From JAJYSO01 sp964579505 (GTDB lineage Bacteria > Bacteroidota > Bacteroidia > Flavobacteriales > Flavobacteriaceae), in NCBI GenBank assembly GCA_964579505.1, contig CAZOGC010000011.1, positions 1 through 64,000 of the forward strand: DNA of 64,000 nt, written 5' to 3'. The notes below the pieces were generated by a model. That model saw only the letters and a list, made by a program, of their open reading frames with translations. It was not told where the DNA came from and did no database searches. Below, piece by piece: positions 42,828 to 51,793 of this stretch. Positions within the stretch are counted from its first letter, which is position 1, and every line of letters begins with the position of its first letter. Position numbers and translations under genes: made by a program.

Positions 42828-44390
42828 TTAAGAGATTAATGGTAATTTAATAATAAAGGTGCTTCCTTTTCCTTTTTCACTTTCAACGCTGAGTTCACCT
42901 TGGTGATCTTCTACAATCTTCTTAGCATAGGCTAATCCCAATCCGTGTCCTTTAACGTTGTGAATGTCTCCGGTATGCTCGCGATAAAATTTATTGAAAA
43001 TCTTTTTCTGTACCGCTTTACTCATACCGTTTCCTTGATCTTGAATTCTTACAATTATGTAATTTCTAATATTTTCTGAATAAACATCTATCTTAGGTGA
43101 TTCAGCAGAATATTTTATAGCGTTGTCTAAAATGTTAACCAACACACTAACAAAATGAGACTCGTTGGCTAAAATGGCGCAGTGTTCAGCCTCTAAATGT
43201 GCTTTTATGTAGCCATTTCTGTTTTCAACAATGAGTTGCACATGGCCGATGGCTTCGTTAATTAAGGAGTGCAATTCTTGCCGCTCTTTCTTTATATTTA
43301 GTTCGTTGCGCTCTAGTTTAGAGATACGCAGCACGTTTTCTACCTGAGCGTGCATACGTCGGTTTTCATCGCGTATCATTTTCATATACGCTTTCAACCT
43401 ATCCGGATTAGTATATATTTTTGGGTTGTTTACAGAATCTAATGCCAAGTTTATAGTGGCAATAGGCGTTTTAAATTCGTGCGTCATATTGTTTATGAAA
43501 TCAGTTTTTATTTCTGAAATACGACGTTGTTTAATAAGTTGATAGATGGCTCCAGCAAAAGCCATAATAATAACAAAGGTGAAGATAACACTGAGCGAAG
43601 CCATTTTTACGATAGAAGAAAAAATGGTTTCTTTTTTGTCATTAAAGTGTATATATAGTTTATAATGTGTTTCTTTTGAGGGCAAGATGGAAACGCTATA
43701 CGATGACGGAGACATTCGGTCAAAACTTCCGGTAGTAACTTTTGTAGCTAACCCATTACTATAAATACCAAATTCATAGCTGGCTTTAATATGCCGTAGG
43801 TGTAGTTGATGATCTATTAGTTGCCTTAATTCGGTTATGTTTACGCGGTTGTAGATTGGTATTTTTGCCGTTTGGTCTTTAATGGCATCCGAAAATAATT
43901 GTTTTGTAACGTTATTGAGTTTAGAAATACGCACAAATTTTTCTTGTGCACTCAACCCCATTTCTTGGTTAAGGTGGTCTTTTCTAACCAATTTTATTTT
44001 TCTTCTAACGAAGGTTTGAAAGTTGATGCTGTCTTCTTCGCTTCCCGGAATCAGTGATCCTAATTTGTAATTTTCTTGAAGAATACTGTTTGTAAGAATA
44101 TAAGTCTCGTTAGTTTGATCGTTTTTTTCTACATGGAACAACTGACTAAAATAAGCCTTTGCCGGTTTTTTCATGGTGTCTTTCATAGATAGAATCTTAA
44201 CATAATAGGTTTCTATCTCTTTATTTTTAACTTGTTCGGCAACGTTTAAGATACTCTGCCTGGCATTGGCTGAAAATTGAGCCTCCTTATTGTCAAAAGT
44301 TTTTTTAATCCAATACCCTTGAACAAATATGATGCCCACTAACGAAAGGGTCATCACCGCAATAAGAAGAAAAAACATTCTTTTTTTCAT
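42828..44390 (-). CDS. Sensor histidine kinase (RprX-like)
   Basis: I use the ATG at 44390 (MKKRMFFLLIAVMTLSLVGI), which gives a first membrane helix directly at the N-terminus. The longer frame would run into coaE. The 520-residue protein has a periplasmic sensor part of about 260 residues between two membrane helices, the second being SVIFTFVIIMAFAGAIYQL. Then come the phospho-acceptor box NNMTHEFKTPIATINLALDS and ATPase boxes with NILDNAIKYS, IQDQGNGMSK and GHGLGLAYAKKIV. No HAMP domain is evident. It phosphorylates the regulator encoded 3 bases downstream. The signal sensed is unknown. Confidence 0.92.
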   Translation of the reverse strand: MKKRMFFLLIAVMTLSLVGIIFVQGYWIKKTFDNKEAQFSANARQSILNVAEQVKNKEIETYYVKILSMKDTMKKPAKAYFSQLFHVEKNDQTNETYILTNSILQENYKLGSLIPGSEEDSINFQTFVRRKIKLVRKDHLNQEMGLSAQEKFVRISKLNNVTKQLFSDAIKDQTAKIPIYNRVNITELRQLIDHQLHLRHIKASYEFGIYSNGLATKVTTGSFDRMSPSSYSVSILPSKETHYKLYIHFNDKKETIFSSIVKMASLSVIFTFVIIMAFAGAIYQLIKQRRISEIKTDFINNMTHEFKTPIATINLALDSVNNPKIYTNPDRLKAYMKMIRDENRRMHAQVENVLRISKLERNELNIKKERQELHSLINEAIGHVQLIVENRNGYIKAHLEAEHCAILANESHFVSVLVNILDNAIKYSAESPKIDVYSENIRNYIIVRIQDQGNGMSKAVQKKIFNKFYREHTGDIHNVKGHGLGLAYAKKIVEDHQGELSVESEKGKGSTFIIKLPLIS

Positions 44391-44467
44391 ATATGCGAAT
44401 TTAACATTCACATTAATGTAAATACAAGTGATTAACCAAAAATTAACATTATATAACGATAAATTTC

Positions 44468-45049
44468 CTAAAGTTTCAAAAGAAGTGCGTGAATTTTTTG
44501 AACTTCTTCTTGCGTATCTGCTAAATGGCGGTTGCAGATTACCCAATCTGCCAATTCTTTTTTACGTGTATCAGACCACTGATTATTCATTCGGGCCTGT
44601 ATTTCTTCCGGGGTAGAATGGTCTCTTTTTAGTAATCTATCTAGGCGGTCTTTCTCTGAGGCGGTAACTAAAATAGTGTAATCAAAAGCAGTATATTTTC
44701 CGGTTTCAAAAAGAATAGCTGCCTCATAAAGAACGTAAGGAGCATTTTGTTGTTTTATCCATTGTTGAAAATGTTTTTCTACTGCGGGGTGTACAATTTG
44801 ATTGAGCTGGTTGAGTAGATTTTTATTAGTAAAAACTTGATTAGCAATATATTTTCGATCCAAATTTCCGGCATTATCATAGCTTTTTTCTCCAAGTAAT
44901 TCGATTATTTTTAGCTTTATGCGGGGTGAAACCATCAATTTTTTAGCTTCTATATCGGCAATATAAAGAGGAACACCTAAGGCTTTAAAAAAGTTGGCAA
45001 CAGTTGTTTTTCCGCTACCAATACCGCCCGTAATACCGACTGTTTTCAT
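44468..45049 (-). CDS. coaE: Dephospho-CoA kinase
   Basis: This 193-residue kinase performs the last step of coenzyme A synthesis. The P-loop GGIGSGKTT is at residues 8-16. IADIEAKKLM, VHPAVEKHF and the lid segment RLLKRDHSTPEEIQARMNNQ follow, all standard for CoaE. Its ATG overlaps the stop of the YbbR gene by four bases, so the two are coupled. The histidine kinase gene follows after about 77 bases. Confidence 0.95.
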   Translation of the reverse strand: MKTVGITGGIGSGKTTVANFFKALGVPLYIADIEAKKLMVSPRIKLKIIELLGEKSYDNAGNLDRKYIANQVFTNKNLLNQLNQIVHPAVEKHFQQWIKQQNAPYVLYEAAILFETGKYTAFDYTILVTASEKDRLDRLLKRDHSTPEEIQARMNNQWSDTRKKELADWVICNRHLADTQEEVQKIHALLLKL

Positions 45050-45999
45050 CTTTTTACAACAAATTGAATTTTATGGGGAGAAAGCCTAACATTTTTAGCT
45101 AAAGAAGGTTTCTTTTGTAATTTAGGAATAAGAAAAGTTTGGTTTTTATCGAGATCTTTATAATTGCAAACCACTTTAAAATCAGTTTGCTGAATTTGTT
45201 CATATTTTTCTAAACTAATATTGAAGGTAACGGTAACGGTGGCCGGGTATAAACTTACCGTTGCATTTGCCGGGGCGTTAATAATAGTTATGGGCACGTG
45301 TATTTCTCTTTCTGTAAATTTTTGAACCCCGATAAGATAGTTTATACGGGTTTGAAACAACCCTATTTTTGAGTCGGGTTGAATGAGTTTTACGGTTCCG
45401 GTTGTTGTGTCTTTTACATTTTCTTTTCTCATCTTGGCAGTCCGAATCCATTTAAGGGTATCAAGTATGGCTTTGGGGCCACTTACTTTAATAGAATCAG
45501 GTTGTAATTCTACTCCTTTCAATGAAGAATAGCCGGGCGCATATTGCACGTGTATTTGCGAAATGAGCGGTACTTTTTTTACTTTTTTGTCTTGGTAGGG
45601 AATGTGTAATTCAGAATCTAGAAATTTTAAGTGACTAAAGTCTAGAGGAAGCTTTTCTTCTAAGGTTTTACGGTGGTTGTGTATTACATAGTTTAGCTGC
45701 CCATTTTTAGCCGGAAGTGTGGAGAGATCAATAGAAATTTTTGGTTTAAAGAGGGCAAACCAAGCTAGTTGAAAACCACTTTGTTGTGTTTGTATAATTA
45801 AAACATCACTTTTCTTTTCAATTAATTTGTCTTTAGGAATATTGATAAAAGTAACGGGTACTTCTACTACTTCTGTATAGTGTTTAGAAAACTGAACGAG
45901 TAGCCAGATAAGTGCTGAGAAAATAAGAAAAAACAGAAAAGCTTTCAAGTTGGTCCGCTTAAATTCTGCTCGTATAATTTTTTTTATTTTTTGTTGCAT
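45046..45999 (-). CDS. YbbR-domain (CdaR-like) membrane-anchored protein
   Basis: This 317-residue protein has one N-terminal membrane helix (about residues 19-38, KAFLFFLIFSALIWLLVQF). The extracytoplasmic part contains two YbbR-like beta modules, visible as repeated segments such as VEVPVTFINIPKD and GVELQPDSIKVSGPKAILDT, the second being the typical YbbR signature. In Firmicutes the relative CdaR controls a c-di-AMP cyclase, but no cyclase gene is nearby here. It overlaps its upstream gene by one base and coaE by four, so it is firmly in this operon. Confidence 0.85.
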   Translation of the reverse strand: MQQKIKKIIRAEFKRTNLKAFLFFLIFSALIWLLVQFSKHYTEVVEVPVTFINIPKDKLIEKKSDVLIIQTQQSGFQLAWFALFKPKISIDLSTLPAKNGQLNYVIHNHRKTLEEKLPLDFSHLKFLDSELHIPYQDKKVKKVPLISQIHVQYAPGYSSLKGVELQPDSIKVSGPKAILDTLKWIRTAKMRKENVKDTTTGTVKLIQPDSKIGLFQTRINYLIGVQKFTEREIHVPITIINAPANATVSLYPATVTVTFNISLEKYEQIQQTDFKVVCNYKDLDKNQTFLIPKLQKKPSLAKNVRLSPHKIQFVVKR

Positions 46000-47000
46000 T
46001 ACTCAAAAAAAAGTTTTGGAAAAGCTTCATGAGGTTTCTTTCCACACACGTTAATATAAAAACTAGATTTTAGGTAGCCTAATCCATAACCACAAAATTG
46101 AATGAGGACGGCCCATACACTGTATATACCAACCTTAAAGTTTTTGTTTTCAAAGGCACTAGAAACAAAAATAAGCAGAAAATAAAGAATATAAAATCCG
46201 AGTAGTGCATATATCTGCAAAAAAGCGAATATAACTGCAATAAATAACCCTATAAAAAACAGGCTGGGAAACCAAAAAACAAGGCTGGTAGTTTTAGGAT
46301 ACCACTTGTTTAAAACGGGTCTGCCTAGCCCAAAAGTAGACACTTGTTTATAAAATTGAGACCAGGTATTTCTTCTTTTATGATACACGGTAGCCTTAGC
46401 AATAAAAGCTGTTTTAAATCCTTTTTGTTCTATGCGTATAGAGAGGTCTAAATCTTCACCTACTCTCATTTTTGCATACCCTTGCGTGGCTAAAAATGCT
46501 TTTTTTGAAATTCCCATATTAAAACTACGGGGTTTAAAATTTTCTACAGAATTTTCTTTACCCCGAATTCCTCCGGTAGTAAAAAAAGAGGTCATAGAAA
46601 AATTAATAGCTTTTTGCACCGGAGTAAAATTTTGATGCGCGGCATCGGCTCCTCCATAACAATCTACGTAGTTTTGATGCAAAAAATCAGCTACATTTTT
46701 TAAATAATCAGGGGGTATCAGTACATCGCTGTCTAAGATAATAAAGTAATTTCCGCTAGCCTGACGCATGCCAAAATTGCGCGAATCGCCGGGACCGGTA
46801 TTTTCTTTATAAAAATATTTTAAGGGGAGTTGTTTAAATTTATCAACTACTTCTTTTGCTGTATGTGCGGATCCGTCTTCTACAATCAATATTTCGTAGG
46901 TCAGCCCTGCCGTGTTTAGTTGGGTAAAACTCGCTAGCAGTTCTTGCACCTCTTTTGGGCGATTAAATACCGGTATAATGAAAGAATAAAACAGCGGCAT
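45999..47000 (-). CDS. Family 2 glycosyltransferase with C-terminal membrane helices
   Basis: I use the ATG at 47000 (MPLFYSFIIPVFNRPKEVQE), with another in-frame ATG three codons upstream. The 333-residue protein has the GT2 fold: SFIIPVFNRPKEV, the nucleotide-binding EILIVEDGS, and ILDSDVLIP, the Asp-x-Asp metal site. A later acceptor motif GEDLDLSIRI and a GxGR-type segment FGLGRP follow. Two membrane helices lie near the end (about 245-290). It probably adds sugars to a lipid-linked envelope glycan. The sugar is unknown. It opens the five-gene minus-strand run. Confidence 0.88.
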   Translation of the reverse strand: MPLFYSFIIPVFNRPKEVQELLASFTQLNTAGLTYEILIVEDGSAHTAKEVVDKFKQLPLKYFYKENTGPGDSRNFGMRQASGNYFIILDSDVLIPPDYLKNVADFLHQNYVDCYGGADAAHQNFTPVQKAINFSMTSFFTTGGIRGKENSVENFKPRSFNMGISKKAFLATQGYAKMRVGEDLDLSIRIEQKGFKTAFIAKATVYHKRRNTWSQFYKQVSTFGLGRPVLNKWYPKTTSLVFWFPSLFFIGLFIAVIFAFLQIYALLGFYILYFLLIFVSSAFENKNFKVGIYSVWAVLIQFCGYGLGYLKSSFYINVCGKKPHEAFPKLFFE

Positions 47001-47193
47001 ATTGTACATATATAGATTGGTGCAAGGTAGAAATATTTTGCTTTAAATTGAGTTTTGCCTTTTTGTTCTGTTTGCAACAGTTTATATTTTTTCGAATTAT
47101 AAAATATATAGGCGGTATAAACCCTTAGTAATATTACCGGCAAGCTACTTATCAACATGCCTTTGTGTAAAACTAATTATAGAGATACCCCAA

Positions 47194-47219
47194 TTGCAGG
47201 TATTTACGCTTTACTTTTG
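47194..47219 (+). promoter_or_regulatory. Promoter ahead of the cobalamin riboswitch
   Basis: TTG at 47194-47196 and TACTTTTG at 47212-47219 are spaced by 15 bases, slightly short of the usual 17-19. Transcription would begin near 47225, just before the first riboswitch stem at 47230, which supports the assignment. Confidence 0.5.
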
Positions 47220-47229
47220 AAAAGAATCC

Positions 47230-47351
47230 TATTGGTAAGACGGTCTTTTTCTTAGCTGACCGAAAAATAGGGGAATCGTGTGAAAATCACGAGCTGTAGC
47301 GCAACTGTAAACGACTCTTGTCGTAAGCCAGATTACCTTTCTTGCCAATAA
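47230..47351 (+). ncRNA. Cobalamin (B12) riboswitch ahead of class I ribonucleotide reductase genes
   Basis: Closing-stem halves TATTGGTAAGA (47230-47240) and TCTTGCCAATA (47340-47350) are reverse complementary. Between them are GGGGAATCGTGTGAAAATCACG (split at 47270-47291), the core GAGCTGTAGCGCAACTGTAA (47291-47310), a small hairpin CGACTCTTGTCG (47312-47323) and the B12-box-like AAGCCAGATTACC (47325-47337). These are the recognised parts of the cobalamin aptamer. The remaining 100 bases to nrdB would hold the switching part, where GGAGG-like sequence is scarce and I cannot define it. The 445-bp gap at 47010-47454 contains only this element and its promoter. Confidence 0.9.
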
Positions 47352-47454
47352 GAATTTTGTTTTCGCATAAAGAACAAGGTTCGGTTGGTGTATTTCCTCC
47401 TGCTTTTCTCATTGTTTTTTGTGCCATTGTGTAACCTTTTAAAACTTATTTACA

Positions 47455-48408
47455 ATGGGCATTTTTGATAAACGTATTAATTACAAACCCTTTGAGTACC
47501 CTGAAATAATGCGGTTTGTAGAATCTATGAACAACTCGTTTTGGGTGCATTCTGAAGTCGATTTCACGGCAGATATTCAAGACTTTAAATCAAATATAAC
47601 GTCGGCAGAAAAAGAAGTTATTAAGCGCAGCTTGCTCAGCATTGCGCAGGTAGAAGTAGGGGTTAAGTTGTTTTGGGGGGATTTGTATAAACATTTTCCT
47701 AAACCTGAGTTTAATGGATTGGGCTCAACCTTTGCCGAAAGTGAATTTAGACATAGTGAAGCTTATTCTAGACTGTTAGAAGTATTAGGCTATAATAAAG
47801 AATTTGAAAAACTTCCGGAAGTACCCATCTTTCAAAAAAAACTAGCGCTTATAGAAAACAGCTTGTATCACAATGATGATATTATTGCTAAGCTGCTGTT
47901 TTTTACTATTGTGATAGAGAATGCATCGCTCTTTTCGCAATTTGCCAATATTCTTTCGTTTACTCGCTTTAAAGGGTATATGAAAAATACTTCTAACATT
48001 ATTGCTTGGACGTCTATAGACGAACAAACCCACGCCAATGCCGGAGTTTATATGCTTAATAAACTGGCAGAAGAGGGATATGTTACCGAAGAAATGAAAA
48101 ATAAAATGGCAAAAGGGGTAGAAAAATACATTTCTTATGAAGCTGAATTGCTAGATTGGATTTATGAGCAAGGTGAGTTAGATTTTTTTACCCGAAAAGA
48201 CATGCTCAATTTTATGAAATATAGAGTAGATGAAGCTTTGGTTGAAATAGGAATGGATAAATTATTCAACATTTCGTCGGCTCAATACGCGCCTATGCAA
48301 TGGTTTGAAGAAGACGTTTTTGCCAACGAACTAGATGATTTTTTTGCTAAGCGCCCCACTGCTTATACAAAACACGATAAGAGTATTCATGCAACCGATC
48401 TTTTTTAG
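47455..48408 (+). CDS. nrdB: Class I ribonucleotide reductase, small (radical) subunit
   Basis: This 317-residue protein is the R2 subunit, which makes the radical used by NrdA. The metal and radical site is clear: ESEFRHSEAYSRLLE has the Glu-x-x-His-x-x-x-Tyr pattern with the radical Tyr. The upstream ligand helix is SIAQVEVGVKLFWGD, and later ligands lie in FFTIVIENASLFSQF and TSIDEQTHANAG. There is no N-terminal ATP-cone, unlike some flavobacterial NrdB proteins. The presence of Tyr suggests a tyrosyl radical form. It is the first gene after a B12 riboswitch, so B12 should lower its expression. Confidence 0.95.
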   Translation: MGIFDKRINYKPFEYPEIMRFVESMNNSFWVHSEVDFTADIQDFKSNITSAEKEVIKRSLLSIAQVEVGVKLFWGDLYKHFPKPEFNGLGSTFAESEFRHSEAYSRLLEVLGYNKEFEKLPEVPIFQKKLALIENSLYHNDDIIAKLLFFTIVIENASLFSQFANILSFTRFKGYMKNTSNIIAWTSIDEQTHANAGVYMLNKLAEEGYVTEEMKNKMAKGVEKYISYEAELLDWIYEQGELDFFTRKDMLNFMKYRVDEALVEIGMDKLFNISSAQYAPMQWFEEDVFANELDDFFAKRPTAYTKHDKSIHATDLF

Positions 48409-48482
48409 AAAAGAGGTTCAAATTAAAGATAGAATCGGTAGCAAAACCTGTTGAAATTGGTATAGCCTGTTTAGCTATAACA

Positions 48483-48596
48483 ATGCATATTTTTCAAGAA
48501 AACCCGGATAAAAATACGACACAAGAAAAATCAAGTGGTGGCATTCTCACTTTTGTAACATTAAATAATAATAACAAATCCACACAAATAGTATGA
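48483..48596 (+). CDS. Possible small ORF between nrdB and nrdA
   Basis: A 37-residue frame starts at the ATG at 48483 (MHIFQENPDKNTTQEKSSGG) and ends with a TGA that overlaps the nrdA ATG by four bases (ATGA). The frame is open further upstream to near the nrdB stop. It fills most of the otherwise unexplained 184-bp gap between the two subunit genes. The overlap suggests translational coupling. It may be a real small protein, a leader that sets the nrdA rate, or chance. Confidence 0.35.
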   Translation: MHIFQENPDKNTTQEKSSGGILTFVTLNNNNKSTQIV

Positions 48597-50242
48597 AAAA
48601 GTTATGGTGGCTCAACGAAGAGAGCGAACAAATTTTAAATAGAGGATATTTATTAAAAGGAGAAACGGTAAAAGGAGCTATAGAACGAGTGGCTACAGCA
48701 GCCAGTAAGCGGTTGTACAAACCTGAACTAAAAGAACCTTTTATTGAGTTGATAGAAAATGGATGGATGAGCTTGAGCTCTCCTATTTGGGCCAATATGG
48801 GAACCGAACGCGGGTTGCCTATTTCGTGCTTTAATGTACATGTGCCCGATTATATTGAAGGAATTACCCATAAGTTAGGAGAAGTAATTATGCAAACCAA
48901 AATTGGTGGGGGTACATCTGGCTATTTTGGTGAATTGCGCGGTCGCGGAAGTGCCGTAACAGATAATGGGCAGAGTAGTGGTGCGGTTTCTTTTATGAAA
49001 CTGTTTGACACGGCTATGGATACCATCTCGCAAGGTGGTGTGCGCAGAGGAGCCTTTGCGGCTTATTTAGATATTGATCATCCTGATATTGAAGAATTTT
49101 TGCAGATTAAAGATATTGGTAGTCCCCTGCAAAATTTGTTTTTTGGCGTGTGTATACCCGATTATTGGATGCAAGAAATGATAGATGGAGATATGAAAAA
49201 ACGAGAAATCTGGGCTAAAGTACTAGAATCTCGCCAAGAAAAAGGATTGCCCTACCTGTTTTTTTCTGATAATGTAAATAGTAATAAGCCGCAAGTTTAT
49301 AAAGATAAAAACATGCGCATTAATGCCAGCAACCTGTGTTCAGAAATTATGCTGCCGTCTAATTTTGATGAATCTTTTATCTGTTGTTTGTCTTCGATGA
49401 ACCTAGAGCTATACGATGAGTGGAAAGATACAAATGCAGTTCAATTGGCCGTTTTCTTCTTAGATGCTGTCTTGCAAGAATTTATTGCCAAAACAGAAGG
49501 AAATTATTATTTAAAATCAGCTAATACGTTTGCAAAACGTCATCGCGCTATAGGAATAGGCGCTATGGGGTGGCATTCTTACCTGCAAAAAAACAGAATC
49601 CCTTTTGAGGGATTACGTGCTAAGCAACTCACTACCACAATCTTTTCACACATAAAAGAAGCGGCAGAAGCGGCCTCAAAAGAACTAGCCAATATATATG
49701 GAGAGCCTGAAGTACTAAAAGAATATGGCAGAAGAAATACGACACTCTTATCTATTGCACCTACCACTTCCTCTTCAGCTATTTTAGGGCAAACTTCTCC
49801 GGGTATAGAGCCTTTTAGTAGCAACTATTACAAAGCCGGACTGTCGAAAGGAAATTTCATCAGAAAAAATAAATACTTAAAACAACTGCTTATTGATAAG
49901 GGAATAGACAACGAAGAAACCTGGCGAAGTATTATGCTCAACCAAGGTAGTGTACAGCATCTGGCAGAGCTAACAGATGAAGAACGTGCCGTGTTTAAAA
50001 CGTTTAAAGAAATAAGCCAGTTAGAAATTATTCAGCAAGCTTCTATTCGACAAAAATACGTAGATCAATCACAGAGTCTAAACCTAAATATTCCGTCTAA
50101 TCTACCTATAAAAGACGTAAATAAATTGCTGATAGAAGCGTGGAAATTGGGTATTAAAACCTTGTATTATCAAAGAAGCCAGAGTGTTTCTAAAGATTTT
50201 GTGGTAAAGAATCTGGTAAGTTGTTTAAGCTGTGAAGCTTAA
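48593..50242 (+). CDS. nrdA: Class I ribonucleotide reductase, large (catalytic) subunit without ATP-cone
   Basis: This 549-residue protein reduces ribonucleoside diphosphates. The redox cysteines are Cys79 in LPISCFNV and the Cys of FICCLSSMNL. The active-site loop SNLCSEIMLPSN carries the Asn-x-Cys-x-Glu triad. The C-terminal shuttle pair is Cys544 and Cys547 in VSCLSCEA. It starts directly in the catalytic domain: the roughly 100-residue ATP-cone of E. coli NrdA (761 residues) is missing, so overall activity control by dATP through that domain is absent. It is encoded after nrdB and followed by a strong terminator. Confidence 0.94.
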   Translation: MKKLWWLNEESEQILNRGYLLKGETVKGAIERVATAASKRLYKPELKEPFIELIENGWMSLSSPIWANMGTERGLPISCFNVHVPDYIEGITHKLGEVIMQTKIGGGTSGYFGELRGRGSAVTDNGQSSGAVSFMKLFDTAMDTISQGGVRRGAFAAYLDIDHPDIEEFLQIKDIGSPLQNLFFGVCIPDYWMQEMIDGDMKKREIWAKVLESRQEKGLPYLFFSDNVNSNKPQVYKDKNMRINASNLCSEIMLPSNFDESFICCLSSMNLELYDEWKDTNAVQLAVFFLDAVLQEFIAKTEGNYYLKSANTFAKRHRAIGIGAMGWHSYLQKNRIPFEGLRAKQLTTTIFSHIKEAAEAASKELANIYGEPEVLKEYGRRNTTLLSIAPTTSSSAILGQTSPGIEPFSSNYYKAGLSKGNFIRKNKYLKQLLIDKGIDNEETWRSIMLNQGSVQHLAELTDEERAVFKTFKEISQLEIIQQASIRQKYVDQSQSLNLNIPSNLPIKDVNKLLIEAWKLGIKTLYYQRSQSVSKDFVVKNLVSCLSCEA

Positions 50243-50262
50243 ATGATATGTGTTTTATGTAG

Positions 50263-50296
50263 AAAGCCCTCAGGCGTTTAAAAACTTGAGGGCTTT
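50263..50296 (+). terminator. Terminator after nrdA
   Basis: AAAGCCCTCA (50263-50272) and TGAGGGCTTT (50287-50296) form a perfect 10-bp stem with a 14-nt loop and a T-run to 50300. It ends the nrdBA unit 20 bases after the stop codon. Confidence 0.85.
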
Positions 50297-50329
50297 TTTT
50301 AGTAATGTATTTTAGATGAAAGCAACCAA

Positions 50330-51793
50330 TTATTGTTTTTTAAGCCATTTGGCTATGTCTTTACAATCTTTGTAGTTGTTGCCTATCTTTATGTAAGTAT
50401 TTTCAATCTCTTTTTTTTGCCATTTTTGAATAGCTTCTATTTTTTTCTTATTTAATGCCAATTGTTTAATTTTAGTGTAGTCTTTGGCATAGTCTGCAAC
50501 GTGTTCCGGATAAAATCCGGTTACACTAATAATCTTGTAATATTTCCTTTCGGTTCTAGGGGCACGTTTAAGCATAACGTCAGAGACTTCCCCTTCTTTA
50601 AGACGTTTGACTTCGCTGTATACATCCGAGGGTAATCTGGTTAGGTTGAAACGAGTATCTCCGGTTTCAGAATTAATGAGTTGCCCCCCGTCACCACGAG
50701 TTTTATCATCGTCAGAAAAACGTTTTGCAGCTTGCGTAAAAGTCATCTTTCCATCTACAATAAAGGTGCGAATACTGTCGATTCGCTTTCTGGCATTCTC
50801 AAGTGATTTTTGGGTCAATTTAGGAATTAGTAAAATATGACGAATAATACGTTTTTGCCCTAAAACCTTTTCAACTTGAATAATGTGATATCCAAAAGCC
50901 GATTTAAAAGGCTTGCTAATTTCTCCTTCACGCAAGCTAAAGGCCACTTGCTTAAAGTTTTTATCTAAGGGAGAATCACGGGTAATAACTAATCTTCCAC
51001 CGTTAGATGCGGTTCCTTTATCATCAGAATTAAGCACGGCTTTGGTTACAAAACTGGCTCCATTTTCTAAGACATCATTACGAATTTCGTTAAGCTTAGC
51101 TATGGTCCTTTTAATTTCAGATTCAGGAACTTTTGGTTTAATAATTAATTGGGCAATTTCTACTTCGTCTCCAATTTTTGGTCGTTTGTCTTTAGGAATG
51201 TCTGTAAAAAATTGATGTACTTCTTCCGGCGTAATAGTTACCTCATTCGTAATTTTTTCTTCCATTTGGCGAGATAACATATTGGTTTTGTCGATTTTAA
51301 AAAGCTCGTCTCTCAATTCGGTCTCTGAATTTTTTCGATAATATTTTACGACTTTTTCCATACTGCCCAATTGTTTCACCAAAATTTGTATTTGTTGGTT
51401 TACTCTTTGGCGAACCATTGGGTCTGTAACCTGTTTAAAAACCGTACTGTCTTGTAGTGCCGCATGAGCAAAAAGGCGGTTTTGCATTAATTGTACAATC
51501 AAATCGCAATTAGTAATGTTTTTATTGTCGGGCATTTGTTGTTGAATGCTGAGTCTGCGTTTTTTGATGTCGCTTTCTAAAACCAGATACTTACCAACCA
51601 CGGCAGCCACCCCATCTATTTTGTATGGTTGAAAAGCGTTGTTGGTAGAATCTGATGCCGCTTGTGCTTCCGCTAAAAGTGTACTTCCAGCCTGTGTGCT
51701 ATCTTGTGCTTGTACCGGTATTACCCCGCCTAATAATAGACTGAGTACGCAAACTTTAATGGTAAATTTCAAATTTGTTATCTTCCAATGCAT
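50330..51793 (-). CDS. SurA-like periplasmic peptidyl-prolyl isomerase/chaperone
   Basis: I use the ATG at 51793 (MHWKITNLKFTIKVCVLSLL), whose signal segment ends at PVQAQ, giving 487 residues. A SurA N-like chaperone domain follows (KIDGVAAVVGKYLVLESDIK). Two parvulin domains come next, with VEIAQLIIKPKV through FGYHIIQVEKVLG and IIRHILLIPKLTQ through YYKIISVTG. It would help fold outer-membrane barrels. Its start overlaps the upstream foldase gene by 38 bases, so the two are co-translated. Bacteroidota commonly have several such foldases in a row. Confidence 0.88.
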   Translation of the reverse strand: MHWKITNLKFTIKVCVLSLLLGGVIPVQAQDSTQAGSTLLAEAQAASDSTNNAFQPYKIDGVAAVVGKYLVLESDIKKRRLSIQQQMPDNKNITNCDLIVQLMQNRLFAHAALQDSTVFKQVTDPMVRQRVNQQIQILVKQLGSMEKVVKYYRKNSETELRDELFKIDKTNMLSRQMEEKITNEVTITPEEVHQFFTDIPKDKRPKIGDEVEIAQLIIKPKVPESEIKRTIAKLNEIRNDVLENGASFVTKAVLNSDDKGTASNGGRLVITRDSPLDKNFKQVAFSLREGEISKPFKSAFGYHIIQVEKVLGQKRIIRHILLIPKLTQKSLENARKRIDSIRTFIVDGKMTFTQAAKRFSDDDKTRGDGGQLINSETGDTRFNLTRLPSDVYSEVKRLKEGEVSDVMLKRAPRTERKYYKIISVTGFYPEHVADYAKDYTKIKQLALNKKKIEAIQKWQKKEIENTYIKIGNNYKDCKDIAKWLKKQ

